Part shown: positions 17,217 to 26,709 of the stretch, in pieces
Numbering within the stretch: the stretch's first letter is position 1
Layout of the letters: every line of letters starts with the position of its first letter
Assembly (NCBI GenBank): GCA_039028795.1
Contig: JBCCHJ010000017.1
Location: forward strand, 1-64,000
Direction: 5' to 3'
Source: Thermohalobaculum sp039028795
GTDB taxonomy: Bacteria; Pseudomonadota; Alphaproteobacteria; Rhodobacterales; Rhodobacteraceae
Length of the DNA stretch: 64,000 nt
Notes under the pieces: generated by a model
Seen by the model: the letters and a program-made list of their open reading frames with translations, nothing else
The model's database searches: none
Told to the model about the DNA's origin: nothing
Position numbers and translations under genes: made by a program

Positions 17217-19409
17217 TCACATCACATTAGCCGCGCGGCTCCCCAATGGTAGCTGCGCCTGAGTAGTTTCACCCTCATCCCCCGGGCGATCAGGCTTTCT
17301 TGTTACGCGCCCAACCTGATTCACGAAGCTTTGCGCTTTCAGTGCCGTCAGGATATCACTCAAATGTTTAGTGTCTCTGACTTCCAAGTCCATGTTGATC
17401 TGAAAGAAATCTGGCTTTCTTGTGGTCATTGACAAATTATCTATGTTTGCCTGCTGTTCGCCTACCAAAGTGCAAACTTCGCCCAGCGCACCTGGTTGAT
17501 TTGCTAATGTGACCTCGATTCTAGCCAGATTATTTGCATTCTTGGCAGCATCGGTGTGCCACCCCATATCGTGCCATCGCTCCAGGTCGTCCTCGAACGC
17601 CTCCAGTATCGGGCAGAATACGGCATGAACGATGATTCCGTCCCGACGCGACACGCCCATGATCCGGTCACCGGGAATCGGCCAGCAACAATCGCAGAAG
17701 TTGATGGGCTGACCGCGGCGAATTCCATGCCCCAGGACGCGGGGTTGATCGCTCGGGGTTTCTTCAGAGACGTCCGAGGGTTGTGACGGATACACAGCAT
17801 TTAGCATCTGAGGTGTCGTCAGCTTGCCCAATGCCAGATCCGCCAGCATTTGATCCGCCGACGCGTACCCCAGGCGATCTGCGGCAACCGCAAAAGTCTT
17901 ATCGCCGGCGTCGCGATTGGCACGGGCAAATCCCTGCACTGCCAGGTCCCGGCCAAGCGCAACCTGCTCTGTCAGCATTCGGCCGCGCAACGCCCGGCGT
18001 ATCGCGGCCTTGGCGCGCCCGGTCTTGGCGATGTCCTCCCAATGCGGCGATGGAGATTGGCCCTTGGCCGTGACGACCTCGACCTGTTCGCCATTCTTCA
18101 ACCGCGTCCACAGCGGCACCCGGCGCCCGTCGATCAGCGCGCCGACGCAGTGATTGCCGACCTTGGTATGGATCGCATAAGCGAAATCAATTGGCGTCGC
18201 CCCCCGGGGCAGGCCGATGACGTCGCCCTTTGGCGTGAAGCAGAAGACCTGGTCGAGGAACATGTCCAGTTTGACATGCTCCAGGAATTCCTGAGGCTCG
18301 TCGCCCTTTTCAAGCCGCGCCACAAGATCGCGCAGCCAGGAATAGGGATCGACCGCGAACCGGTTTTCGACGCGAACGCCGTCCTTATAGGCCCAGTGGG
18401 CGGCAACGCCGGTTTCGGCTACCGCATTCATGTCGTCGGTGCGGATCTGGATTTCCGTCCGCATGGCGGATTCAGAGAACACCGTGGTGTGCAGGGACCG
18501 GTATCCGTTCGCCTTGGGGCTGGAAATATAGTCCTTGAAACGGCCGGGCACTGACCTCCAGTTTCTGTGCACCGCGCCAAGCGTCCTGTAACAGTCGTCC
18601 TCTGTCAGGCAAATGATGCGGAAGCCATAGATATCGGAAAGCTGGCCGAACGCAGTTTCCTTTTCCTCCATCTTGCGCCAGATCGAGTAGGGGCGCTTCT
18701 CGCGGCCTTCGATCTTCACCTTCAGACCGACCTGATCGGTAAACTCTCGGATCTGAGCCGTAATTTCCGGTATCAGATCACCGGTTTCGCGGCGCAGCTT
18801 GATAAACCGGCGCATGATCGATGTTCGGGCCTCCGGGTTCAGCACCTCGAAGCTCAGATCTTCCAATTCCTCTCGGATCTGATGCATCCCCATCCGGCCT
18901 GCCAGGGGTGCGTAGATTTCCATCGTCTCGCGGGCAATGCGCTCGCGCTTCCCAGGGCGCAGGTTGCCGATGGTCCGCATATTGTGCAGCCGGTCCGCCA
19001 GCTTGACCAGGATCACGCGGACGTCCTGGGCCATGGCCAGCAGCAGCTTGCGGAAGTTCTCGGCCTGGGCCGCTTCCTTTGACGACAGCTCCAGCTGTGT
19101 CAGCTTGGTGACGCCGTCGACCAGCCCGGCGATTTCGGCCCCGAACATCGTGCCGATATCGTCTTGGGTTGCCTCGGTGTCCTCGATGGTGTCGTGCAGC
19201 AGCGCGGTCACGATGGACGCATCGTCCAGACGCAGATCTGTTAGGATCGCGGCGACCTCCAGCGGATGTCCGAAATAAGGATCACCATTGGCCCGTTTTT
19301 GATGCGCATGCATCGTCGCGCCATAAACGTAGGCACGGTTCAGAATGTCTTCGTTGGCTTGAGGGTTATAGTCCCGGACCCGCTCGACCAATTCGAACTG
19401 ACGGATCAC
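17217..19409 (-). CDS. rsh: Bifunctional (p)ppGpp synthetase/hydrolase (RelA/SpoT homolog)
   Basis: A 730-residue long RSH protein controlling the stringent response. The N-terminal HD hydrolase domain contains VTALLHDTIEDTEA. The synthetase domain contains YGFRIICLTEDDCY and SPKANGYRSLHTTVF. A TGS domain follows (GLPRGATPIDFAYAIHTKVG) and a C-terminal ACT domain (ARIEVTLANQPGALGEVCTL). Both catalytic sites look intact, as expected for the single bifunctional enzyme of alphaproteobacteria. The GTG at 19409 (VIRQFEL) is chosen because GGGAGACC precedes it and family N-termini begin there; a 13-codon extension is possible. It lies 57 bases after rpoZ, the usual pairing. Confidence 0.94.
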   Translation of the reverse strand: MIRQFELVERVRDYNPQANEDILNRAYVYGATMHAHQKRANGDPYFGHPLEVAAILTDLRLDDASIVTALLHDTIEDTEATQDDIGTMFGAEIAGLVDGVTKLTQLELSSKEAAQAENFRKLLLAMAQDVRVILVKLADRLHNMRTIGNLRPGKRERIARETMEIYAPLAGRMGMHQIREELEDLSFEVLNPEARTSIMRRFIKLRRETGDLIPEITAQIREFTDQVGLKVKIEGREKRPYSIWRKMEEKETAFGQLSDIYGFRIICLTEDDCYRTLGAVHRNWRSVPGRFKDYISSPKANGYRSLHTTVFSESAMRTEIQIRTDDMNAVAETGVAAHWAYKDGVRVENRFAVDPYSWLRDLVARLEKGDEPQEFLEHVKLDMFLDQVFCFTPKGDVIGLPRGATPIDFAYAIHTKVGNHCVGALIDGRRVPLWTRLKNGEQVEVVTAKGQSPSPHWEDIAKTGRAKAAIRRALRGRMLTEQVALGRDLAVQGFARANRDAGDKTFAVAADRLGYASADQMLADLALGKLTTPQMLNAVYPSQPSDVSEETPSDQPRVLGHGIRRGQPINFCDCCWPIPGDRIMGVSRRDGIIVHAVFCPILEAFEDDLERWHDMGWHTDAAKNANNLARIEVTLANQPGALGEVCTLVGEQQANIDNLSMTTRKPDFFQINMDLEVRDTKHLSDILTALKAQSFVNQVGRVTRKPDRPGDEGETTQAQLPLGSRAANVM

Positions 19410-19466
19410 CGGGGTCTCCCTGTTGGCAAAGGATGCGGCGGACCGCATCCCAGCGAAGGTCGGGGC

Positions 19467-19829
19467 TTACTTGCCCTGCTCTGCCATCAGCGCACGCAGC
19501 AGCTTTTCTTCGTCCAGGTCATCCGCGGCCGTCGGCTGAACACCGGCTTCTGCGCCACCGGCCATAAGCATGGCCATATTGTCTTCTTCCGGCTCGTCCA
19601 CTTCGATATGGACCTGATGGCTTTCGACAGTTTCTTCGTAAAGGTCATCCGGCAGCAGTGTTTCATCTGCGATTTCGCGCAGGGCAACGACCGGGTTCTT
19701 GTCATTGTCGCGGTCTACGGTGATCGGGCTTCCCGAAGAAATCGTACGGGCGCGGTGCGCAGACAACATTACCAAGTCAAACCTGTTGGGGACTTTGTCG
19801 ATGCAGTCTTCTACAGTCACACGGGCCAT
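19467..19829 (-). CDS. rpoZ: DNA-directed RNA polymerase omega subunit
   Basis: A 120-residue small RNA polymerase subunit. The conserved N-terminus MARVTVEDCIDKVPNRFDLV and the motif AHRARTISSG are diagnostic. NPVVALREIADE follows, and the C-terminus is acidic and variable, as in rhodobacterial homologs. Omega assists assembly of the beta' subunit and, in many proteobacteria, contributes to the ppGpp site. It lies immediately upstream of rsh in the same direction, a conserved link between ppGpp metabolism and its target. Confidence 0.95.
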   Translation of the reverse strand: MARVTVEDCIDKVPNRFDLVMLSAHRARTISSGSPITVDRDNDKNPVVALREIADETLLPDDLYEETVESHQVHIEVDEPEEDNMAMLMAGGAEAGVQPTAADDLDEEKLLRALMAEQGK

Positions 19830-19977
19830 GGTGCTCGCTCCATATCACGTTTGCAGCCGGGAAGAGAGCGTACATAAGCGCTTAGCGCCTGCAATGCAAG
19901 GCCATGAAAGGGCAAAATCATGCCCCAAACCCTGAGAAACCGGCCATTTTCAACGTTGACCGGTTTCGGCGGTAGAA

Positions 19978-20187
19978 TTACAAAAGCTCGATGTCTGACG
20001 CAGAAAAACGTCCCGTGCGCGAGTCTTCCTTCAATTCGTACGAAATCTTCTGTCCATCCGGCAGTTCTTTGATGCCCAGCGGGGTAAGCGCTGTGATGTG
20101 GATGAACACGTCCTTGCCGCCCCCATCGGGCTCAATAAATCCATAGCCTTTCGTCGAGTTGAACCACTTCACGGTTCCTGTGGCCAT
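19978..20187 (-). CDS. Cold-shock protein (CspA family)
   Basis: A 69-residue single cold-shock domain. RNP1 reads KGYGFIEPD and RNP2 reads DVFIHI, preceded by MATGTVKWFNSTKGYG. It acts as an RNA chaperone/ssDNA-binding protein. The ATG at 20187 follows AGGAGACG at proper spacing; six additional in-frame codons upstream are not supported. It is transcribed alone, 148 bases upstream of rpoZ on the same strand. Which cold-shock paralog it is, and whether it is cold-induced, cannot be told from this window. Confidence 0.93.
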   Translation of the reverse strand: MATGTVKWFNSTKGYGFIEPDGGGKDVFIHITALTPLGIKELPDGQKISYELKEDSRTGRFSASDIELL

Positions 20188-20411
20188 AACGGCGTCTCCT
20201 ATCAATTTCTGCCCACGTCATTGCGGCAGTACGGCATAGTCAGAGCAGATCGAAGGGAGCGGGCCTTAAGGAGCGCGGCATTCGACAGTCAACCAGGCGA
20301 TCTCAAATATGAACGACATCAGGCGAATCGCAAGTCGAATCACCCGCATTAGCTGCAATCGAAACGACCAAGGAATTGGCAGGAAAGGCGTCCGGGGCGC
20401 CGAGCCATGAA

Positions 20412-22646
20412 ATGGCCGAATTTTCAGATCATTCGGGGGCAAATTGCCTGGGGGCTGATATCAGAAGCCAGTCAGACATTGCGGATATTGCGCGCCCGAC
20501 CGGTGTCCCGGTCGTCGTAATCTATGTCGCCACCATTTTTCTGAGCGCAGCGCTGCTGTTCGCGATTCAACCGATCGTGGCGAAACTGGCTTTGCCCAGG
20601 CTGGGCGGCGCCCCGGCGGTCTGGACGGTGGCAATGCTGTTCTTTCAGGCCGTGCTGCTGGCAGGATATGTCTATGCCCACGTCTTGACGCGGCATGTCG
20701 GCCTGGCCCGCCAGCCCTGGATCCATGGACTGGTTTTGCTGGCCGGGGCTGCGTTTCTGCCGATCGCTTTGCCCGAGGCGTGGGACTTCGATCCCGACGC
20801 GCCGATCACAGGGCAGGTCCTGGTCTTGTTCGCGCTGGCGGTCGGTGTGCCGTTCTTTGCGCTGTCCGCGAATGCGCCGTTGCTGCAGCGTTGGTATGCC
20901 TCGACCGGAGCGCGCGATGCAGCCGATCCGTATTTTCTCTATGCCGCCAGCAATGTCGGGTCTGTTGCGGCATTGCTGGGATATCCCTTGATTGCCGAAC
21001 CGATGATCGGCGTCTCCAGCACCAGCTGGATCTGGGCGGCGGGATATGCCGCGCTGATCCTAGGCATGGCCACCTGCGCAGTTTGGGTGCGCGAGTCCAG
21101 CGGGTCGGCCACCACGGACGCAGCGGCGAAGGACGCGATCCAGCCGAAGCGGTTTTTGATCTGGATCGCCTTGGCAGCGATCCCGTCCTCGATGATGCTG
21201 TCGACGACGCAGATCATCGCAACTGATATCGGATCCTTCCCGTTGCTTTGGGTCATCCCGCTGGCGCTCTATCTCCTCAGCTTCGTCATCGCGTTCTCCG
21301 CCCGGCTTAAGATCCCGGACGGCGTGCTGACCCTGGTGTTCCTGGTCGCCGTGATCTTTGCCGTCCTGATGCTCGCGCAGAACCGACTTTCCAATCTGGG
21401 CTGGGGTGGATTTGTGCTGATGCTGACCGCTTTCATGGCTGTCGCGCTGATGTTCCATATCAGGCTCTATCAGGATCGGCCAAAAGCAGCGTCCCTGACG
21501 TCCTTTTATCTGGCGATGTCGATCGGCGGTGTTCTGGGCGGCATCTTTAACGCGCTGCTGGCGCCCCTGCTGTTCAATGACCTGTTGGAGGCTCACATCG
21601 TTCTGGCGGTGGTCGGGCTGGCCCTGCGCGGAACGTGGAGCCCGGTCAAGGATATCGGCACGGGGCTGGTGTTGTTGGCTGTGCTGGTCGGGATCGACTA
21701 TGCCGCCAAGGCACTGGATTTGCCCAGCGAGGCAGCGTTCGTCGGTGCCTCGGTGATTACCCTAATGGCCTTGCTGACAAGCCGGACGCGGCCCTTGCGG
21801 TTCTGCGTGCTGGCAACCGGTCTTTTGGTGACAGGCTACTTGGCCGCCTATGACAATACCCTGCACCGGGCGCGCAGTTTTTTCGGGATCTATCGGGTCT
21901 ATGACTCGGATGATGCCAAGGTCCGCAGCTTGACCCACGGCACAACAATCCATGGCACGCAGTATCTAAAGGACCTGGGCCAGGTGCCAGAGGTGCTGAG
22001 CTACTACCATCGGAACGGTCCCATGGCGCAGGTTGTTCAGGCGGCAGCACCGGATGCACGGATTGGCATTGTCGGGCTGGGCGTCGGCGCGCTGGCTTGT
22101 TTCCAAAAGCCAGGGCAAGCCTGGACCTTTTATGAAATCGACGCCGCGATTGACGACATTGCCCGGGATCCGGACCTCTTTTCCTATATGGATCAATGCG
22201 GCCGCGACATGCCAACGGTTCTGGGCGATGCGCGGATCAAGCTCGCCCTAAGCGACAAGACTTTTGATGTTCTGCTGATCGATGCGTTCAGTTCGGACGC
22301 AATCCCCTTGCACCTGGTGACGGTCGAGGCGGTCGACGTCTACCAAGACCGTCTGGCCGATGATGGCGTTCTGTTGTTCCATATCTCGAACCGGTTCTTC
22401 AATTTGGACCCGGTCCTGGCACGTGTGGCGAAGGCAACCGGATTGAACGCCTTTGTGCAGCGGCGCGGCGGGTCGAAAGAGAAGCCCTTGGCAGAAGGGG
22501 AAAACCCGTCCGTCGTGGTTGCGATGTCAAAAAGTGCAGAGCCAATCTCGGCGCTTTGGGTACCATTGACAGCCGACGGTCAGGAACCATGGACGGACGA
22601 CCACGCCAGTTTGCTGAGCGCATTGCACGTCGGCGGCGCGCACTGA
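20412..22646 (+). CDS. Fused membrane transporter-like/spermidine synthase protein
   Basis: About 744 residues. The N-terminal two thirds contain around a dozen hydrophobic segments (IYVATIFLSAALLFAIQP, FFQAVLLAGYVYAHVL, IWIALAAIPSSMMLSTTQ) like the fused MFS/spermidine synthase family. The C-terminal third is a Rossmann methyltransferase-like aminopropyltransferase fold (RIGIVGLGVGALACF, FYEIDAAIDDIA, LLIDAFSSDAIPLHL). These proteins are common but their reaction is unproven; the motif YEID rather than a full polyamine site makes true spermidine synthesis uncertain. The start is unclear: ATG 20412 is taken, with a TTG at 20376 as the alternative. No operon partner. Confidence 0.75.
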   Translation: MAEFSDHSGANCLGADIRSQSDIADIARPTGVPVVVIYVATIFLSAALLFAIQPIVAKLALPRLGGAPAVWTVAMLFFQAVLLAGYVYAHVLTRHVGLARQPWIHGLVLLAGAAFLPIALPEAWDFDPDAPITGQVLVLFALAVGVPFFALSANAPLLQRWYASTGARDAADPYFLYAASNVGSVAALLGYPLIAEPMIGVSSTSWIWAAGYAALILGMATCAVWVRESSGSATTDAAAKDAIQPKRFLIWIALAAIPSSMMLSTTQIIATDIGSFPLLWVIPLALYLLSFVIAFSARLKIPDGVLTLVFLVAVIFAVLMLAQNRLSNLGWGGFVLMLTAFMAVALMFHIRLYQDRPKAASLTSFYLAMSIGGVLGGIFNALLAPLLFNDLLEAHIVLAVVGLALRGTWSPVKDIGTGLVLLAVLVGIDYAAKALDLPSEAAFVGASVITLMALLTSRTRPLRFCVLATGLLVTGYLAAYDNTLHRARSFFGIYRVYDSDDAKVRSLTHGTTIHGTQYLKDLGQVPEVLSYYHRNGPMAQVVQAAAPDARIGIVGLGVGALACFQKPGQAWTFYEIDAAIDDIARDPDLFSYMDQCGRDMPTVLGDARIKLALSDKTFDVLLIDAFSSDAIPLHLVTVEAVDVYQDRLADDGVLLFHISNRFFNLDPVLARVAKATGLNAFVQRRGGSKEKPLAEGENPSVVVAMSKSAEPISALWVPLTADGQEPWTDDHASLLSALHVGGAH

Positions 22647-22794
22647 AACAGGGTTTCTAAATCCGGTTTTCTGCTGTGCTGCCGCCGGTGGTTTCGGAAG
22701 CATATCTGGGAACATGGCCTGCCTCACATCGACCGTCGTGCATTCCCGCTCTGTTCAAGTTATCCTAACCGATACCCTGATCTTGGATAGACCC

Positions 22795-23613
22795 ATGAGC
22801 GATTCCTCCGTTGGAAACCCGTTGCTTGCGCAGATGCGCGAAAGCGGTCTTTCCGATGTCGAGATTGCCCGCGCGGACGCCATGCTGGGGCTGTTGTCGA
22901 TCACCCGCAAAACGCGCCGCCGCCGAACCGGGGGCGACCAGGGCAGGGCGCTGGACAACTTCTTCAACTTCGCGCTGCCGAACGCCCAGCGGTCGCAGTC
23001 GCAAATCATGCAGGATCTATGGGTGCTGTTCGAACTCAGCGAACGCAAGGGTGGATACTTTGTCGAGTTCGGGGCGACAAACGGCGTGACGATGTCGAAC
23101 ACCCACCTCTTGGAAAAGCAGTTCGGCTGGACCGGCGTCTTGGCTGAACCTAACCCCAGCTTTCATGCGCGGCTGGGAAGAGAGCGGGGCTGCCAGATCA
23201 GCCATGATGCCGTGCATGCAACAACCGGCGAGGCTGTCTTCCTTTGCACGGAAAGACCTGCATTTTCGCGGTTAGCTGGTATCGAGCCTGATGACGTTTT
23301 CGAACGGGAAGGCCGCCGGGCGATACGCCAGGAACACAATGTCAAGACCGTGTCCTTGAACGACCTTTTGGAACGCTACTCAGCACCGGATCACATTGAT
23401 TACATCTCGATCGACACGGAAGGCGCAGAATTGGACATCCTGTCGACCTTCGATTTTTCCCGGCGTCGTATCGACGTTTTCACCATCGAGCATAACTTTG
23501 TGCCCGAACGTGCGGGCGTCCAGGCTTTGATGGCTGCGAACGGATATGTCCGTCGGTTTCCGGAATTCTCCCGCTTTGATGACTGGTACATTCACGGGGA
23601 TTTGCTGGAGTAG
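22795..23613 (+). CDS. FkbM family methyltransferase
   Basis: A 272-residue SAM-dependent methyltransferase of the FkbM family. The SAM-binding region reads GGYFVEFGATNGVTMSNT, followed by GVLAEPNPSFHARL and the characteristic ISIDTEGAELDILSTFDF and FTIEHNF. Members O-methylate sugars or polyketides, often in surface polysaccharide. The ATG at 22795 begins MSDSSVGNP; 27 codons further upstream are open but lack a good ribosome site, and none is strong here either. No glycosyltransferases adjoin, so the substrate is unknown. Confidence 0.82.
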   Translation: MSDSSVGNPLLAQMRESGLSDVEIARADAMLGLLSITRKTRRRRTGGDQGRALDNFFNFALPNAQRSQSQIMQDLWVLFELSERKGGYFVEFGATNGVTMSNTHLLEKQFGWTGVLAEPNPSFHARLGRERGCQISHDAVHATTGEAVFLCTERPAFSRLAGIEPDDVFEREGRRAIRQEHNVKTVSLNDLLERYSAPDHIDYISIDTEGAELDILSTFDFSRRRIDVFTIEHNFVPERAGVQALMAANGYVRRFPEFSRFDDWYIHGDLLE

Positions 23614-23842
23614 CCTGGGCGCGCGGACGGGGGTGTTCTGATCGTGTCTCTCCATCTTCCGTACCAAGCAATATTCCATAAATTCTCGCGGAGCGGTAAA
23701 TTAACCGGCTAGGGCCTCAAGCAAGGAAAATAGGGCAAATTTTGGCGAAATCGGCTTAATTCGAAGGTTCAAGATCCGAAGGCAAACTTGGATCAGCGTG
23801 CCCGCGTTCCTACATATAAGCCAGTCAATTAGGGAGTATCAC

Positions 23843-24505
23843 ATGGAATTCCACGTGGATTTTGGGGAGTACGCAGCCGACATCATCGCGCAGCTTACGC
23901 CCGATCTGGAAGGCATATATGAAGACGCCAAAGACCGGTCATTGACCTCAGTGCGCCGGACGCAAACTGCGCTGGCGGCAACGTCAGGTGCAGTTGCCTT
24001 TGCGGTCCCGTTCCTCCACCTACCCATGGCCGCCGCAGATCTTGCCGTGATAATGAACCGCATGGCAGTGGCCAGCTATTCCATTGGCGCCGTGAAGGGC
24101 GAACTTTATGGCAAGGGCAATGTGCTTGAGGACGAAGACTTCGCCATCGTTCTGGGTATTTGGTGCGGGTATACGGATATCGAGCAGATCGTTCGCATGA
24201 AGGGCGATGAAGACCATGTTAAAGCGATGCAATCCGAAGCTGGCGCAAAGGCCTTGGGCCGCACAGCGCTGAAATATCTGGGCTCGCTCACGACGGAACA
24301 GTTGCTCTATCGCATGGCCGGGCGGCTCGCGACGCGCATCGGCGCGAAGGCGGGCGGGAAGCTGACGCTGGGGGCAATCCCGGTCATCGGTGCCGCGGTT
24401 GGCGCAACGACGAACAGTCTGATGATGGACAGCCTCTGCGACGCAGCCGAAAAGTACTATGACTGGAAGCTGGGCCCGGCGACCCCGATCGAGGCGGCCG
24501 CTTAA
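23843..24505 (+). CDS. EcsC-like helical protein, function unknown
   Basis: A 220-residue protein with no signal peptide. A hydrophobic stretch TSGAVAFAVPFLHLPMAAADL resembles the EcsC-family core, followed by helices and a second Gly/Ala-rich hydrophobic region near the C-terminus (LTLGAIPVIGAAVGATTNSL), also typical of EcsC proteins. Assignment is by pattern and tentative. AGGGAG precedes the ATG at 23843 with good spacing. It stands alone and is closed by a strong GC hairpin at 24516-24536. The 229-base leader is AT-rich with TTAACC-type elements (GGTAAATTAACC near 23695), compatible with a CtrA half-site but not proof. Confidence 0.55.
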   Translation: MEFHVDFGEYAADIIAQLTPDLEGIYEDAKDRSLTSVRRTQTALAATSGAVAFAVPFLHLPMAAADLAVIMNRMAVASYSIGAVKGELYGKGNVLEDEDFAIVLGIWCGYTDIEQIVRMKGDEDHVKAMQSEAGAKALGRTALKYLGSLTTEQLLYRMAGRLATRIGAKAGGKLTLGAIPVIGAAVGATTNSLMMDSLCDAAEKYYDWKLGPATPIEAAA

Positions 24506-24515
24506 CTTGCGGATC

Positions 24516-24536
24516 GGGTGGGGCATGACCCCACCC
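24516..24536 (+). terminator. GC-rich hairpin after EcsC-like gene
   Basis: GGGTGGGG-CATGA-CCCCACCC, a perfect 8-bp stem with a 5-base loop, starts 11 bases after the stop at 24505. No T-run follows, so termination would be of the hairpin-only type common in GC-rich genomes. It lies between convergent genes and may serve both. Confidence 0.55.
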
Positions 24537-24555
24537 TACCCAACGTCTGAAGACC

Positions 24556-24879
24556 TTACCCGGCCAGGTATAATGGCCAGCTCAACGTGGCTTTGGATCT
24601 GCAATCCTCGGGAAGCGGTGCGGTCAAGAGCTGCCCGAATAGCCCTCTTGGATGAATGGCAAAGCCGGGCGCATTTTCCGATGCCGCCCATGCCCGCATG
24701 GCTTCCAAACTGACATTCTTGCGCTGCGCGCTCCAGGACAGCCCTTCGCATCCGTTAAAGCCGAAATCCTGCTTTTGGTAGCTCGCTGCATCAATGGCCT
24801 TGGGCGGTGCTTTCGGCGCGGGCGCGCAGGCCGCAATGGCGCTTAACGTCAAGGCGATGAGGGTGAACCGTATCTGCAT
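24556..24879 (-). CDS. Small lipoprotein, function unknown
   Basis: A 107-residue protein with a lipoprotein signal peptide: MQIRFTLIALTLSAIAAC, lipobox IAAC with Cys18 as the lipid anchor, followed by a Pro/Ala linker (APAPKAPPKA). The mature part contains two Cys (NGCEG and PEDCRS) that could form a disulfide in the periplasm. The ATG at 24879 has GAGGAC upstream; nine further in-frame codons are not supported. No family recognised. It is convergent with the EcsC-like gene. Confidence 0.7.
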   Translation of the reverse strand: MQIRFTLIALTLSAIAACAPAPKAPPKAIDAASYQKQDFGFNGCEGLSWSAQRKNVSLEAMRAWAASENAPGFAIHPRGLFGQLLTAPLPEDCRSKATLSWPLYLAG

Positions 24880-24981
24880 CCGAATGTCCTCAACTGATTT
24901 CATCACCGCTATTTTTACGCCAAGTCCTGAACATCAACAAGATTTGGGGCGGACCATGGCCCGCCCATGCCGTTGCTCTGT

Positions 24982-25404
24982 TCAGGTTTGCGCCATGAAC
25001 TGGGAAATTAAGATAACGGCCAAACCGATGCCGCTGCCGGCTGTGCCGAACGCGCCGAACATACGCATGGCCGGGAAAACCACGCTGCCTTGCGGCGAAT
25101 GCGAACCAGAGGTCGAGGAAAACGCCAGCGCGTGCGATGCCCGGGCTGCCACGAAGACAGCAGCAACGATCGAAAGGTAAAAGGTGGATGCACCGCTGAT
25201 CTCAGCCAGGGCCATACCGATCAGGAAAACCCCGGCGTTTTCTGCCAGATTGCCGTGCCGGCGGATCTTGCGGTGAAGCTGCTCATCCTCGCCAAAACCC
25301 ACGCCTACTTTGACGGATGCGCGATGCATGCCCACAGACAGCATTAACACCATCTGCATCAGGATCAGGACCGCCGCCGCGATAATGCTGATTTCGGGGA
25401 TCAT
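24982..25404 (-). CDS. MAPEG family membrane protein
   Basis: A 140-residue protein with four predicted membrane helices. The MAPEG signature RKIRRHGNLAENAGVFLIG lies near residue 45. MAPEG proteins include membrane glutathione transferases and many bacterial members of unknown reaction. Its ATG overlaps the stop of the DUF1330 gene by 4 bases (ATGA), so the two are translationally coupled. Whether it binds glutathione cannot be told. Confidence 0.82.
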   Translation of the reverse strand: MIPEISIIAAAVLILMQMVLMLSVGMHRASVKVGVGFGEDEQLHRKIRRHGNLAENAGVFLIGMALAEISGASTFYLSIVAAVFVAARASHALAFSSTSGSHSPQGSVVFPAMRMFGAFGTAGSGIGLAVILISQFMAQT

Positions 25405-25718
25405 TGGGCTGCTCCGTAGGCTTTTAGCACGATCATCTCGGTCACGGTGTGGTCCGTTGTGTCGATACGTATCTGTTTCAGGGGCTGATATTCCGGCGCC
25501 GAATACCAGGCGTCGAAAGCTTCGATGGACGGAAACTTAAGGATCACGTTCATCCGCGGATCCGGCGTGCCTTCGATCACTCTTGGATCGGGGTCTCCAA
25601 CCAGAACCTCGACGCCATGGACTTGGTTGTGGCTTTGTAGTGGTTTGGCATACTCGGTCATGAATCTGTCGGGATCCGTCGGTCTCAGGCGGACGTTCAC
25701 GAAAACTGGGTCAGACAT
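25401..25718 (-). CDS. DUF1330 domain protein
   Basis: A 105-residue dimeric alpha/beta-barrel-type protein (ferredoxin-like fold) with the DUF1330 pattern: FVNVRLRPTDPDRFMTEYAK, then VLVGDPDPRVIEG and ILKFPSIEAFDAWYSAPEY. Function unknown; relatives are often near small-molecule catabolic genes. The ATG at 25718 follows a very strong AGGAGGAGA site; the frame runs on upstream without homology. It is divergent from a LysR regulator whose start is 109 bases away and is co-transcribed with the MAPEG gene. Confidence 0.82.
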   Translation of the reverse strand: MSDPVFVNVRLRPTDPDRFMTEYAKPLQSHNQVHGVEVLVGDPDPRVIEGTPDPRMNVILKFPSIEAFDAWYSAPEYQPLKQIRIDTTDHTVTEMIVLKAYGAAQ

Positions 25719-25827
25719 CTTTCTCCTCCTTGGTTGGTGTGTCCGACCAGAAATGTGTATGCATAAATTCGACAGCAATCCGCAGGCTTGCGCCGAGATG
25801 GTGCGATTTTGCAGATAGGTATGCCAG

Positions 25828-26709
25828 ATGGATTGGGAAGATCTGAAGTCGTTTGTTACCGTGGCAGAGCTTGGCACTGTTCGCCGGGCCGCAGATCAAC
25901 TGGGTGTGCATCACGCCACGGTCGGGCGACGGATCGCGCGGTTAGAGGAAGCCACCGGCACGCGCCTCTTTGACCGGCGGCCTGAAGGGTTGGTGCTGAC
26001 CTCACCGGGTGAAGAGCTATTAACGGTCGCATCTCGTGCGGCCTCTGACTTTGATGCAGCCCATCGACGGATTGCGGGCCAGGATGCAGTACCAACCGGG
26101 CAAGTTACGGCCTCGATGGGGGAACCTGTCGCCAACCACATCATCGCGCCTGGGCTGCCCGGTTTTGCCGCGCAGTATCCAGGGCTCAGCCTGCACATCA
26201 ATGCGACTTGGGCGATCCAGGATCTGGCGCGGGGCGACGCCGATGTTGCCATCAGGGCGGATAACAACCCGTCTGACACACTGTTCGGCAAGCGTCTTTT
26301 CGCCTATCGAGAATCGGTTTATGCCAGCCCGGACTATCTAAGGACCTACAGTGATCGCTCCATTGGCGATTCCGGCCGCTGGATCGGCTGGGGCGGACGC
26401 CCGCCATTCCGGCCAGCGTGGGTTGAAAGCTCTGCGTTCTCCGACACCCAAGTCTGGGGTGGCTTTCATAGCCTCTCGCTGCAGGTTGCGGCGGCCGAGG
26501 CAGGCCTGGGCTTTGTCGCCTTGCCGTGTCTGGTCGGGGACAATGCGGCGGGCCTAGTGCGCGCTGACACGACCCCGCCCCGCCCCGCCCGCGATATCTG
26601 GGTGCTGACCCATGCGGACCTGCGCCGGACGAAACGGGTGCGGGTCACCATGGAGTTTCTTGAAGACCAACTGCGCCAGCACCGCGCGATCATTGAAGGG
26701 AATGCGTAG
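25828..26709 (+). CDS. LysR-family transcriptional regulator
   Basis: A 293-residue regulator. The N-terminal winged helix-turn-helix reads MDWEDLKSFVTVAELGTVRR, AADQLGVHHATVGRRIARLE and GTRLFDRRPEGLVLT. The substrate-binding domain follows (DLARGDADVAIRADNN; AAEAGLGFVALPCLVGD). It is divergent from the DUF1330-MAPEG pair with a 109-base spacer, the classic arrangement for control of that pair and of itself. The inducer is unknown. No ribosome site stronger than AGGTATG is visible at the start. Confidence 0.88.
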   Translation: MDWEDLKSFVTVAELGTVRRAADQLGVHHATVGRRIARLEEATGTRLFDRRPEGLVLTSPGEELLTVASRAASDFDAAHRRIAGQDAVPTGQVTASMGEPVANHIIAPGLPGFAAQYPGLSLHINATWAIQDLARGDADVAIRADNNPSDTLFGKRLFAYRESVYASPDYLRTYSDRSIGDSGRWIGWGGRPPFRPAWVESSAFSDTQVWGGFHSLSLQVAAAEAGLGFVALPCLVGDNAAGLVRADTTPPRPARDIWVLTHADLRRTKRVRVTMEFLEDQLRQHRAIIEGNA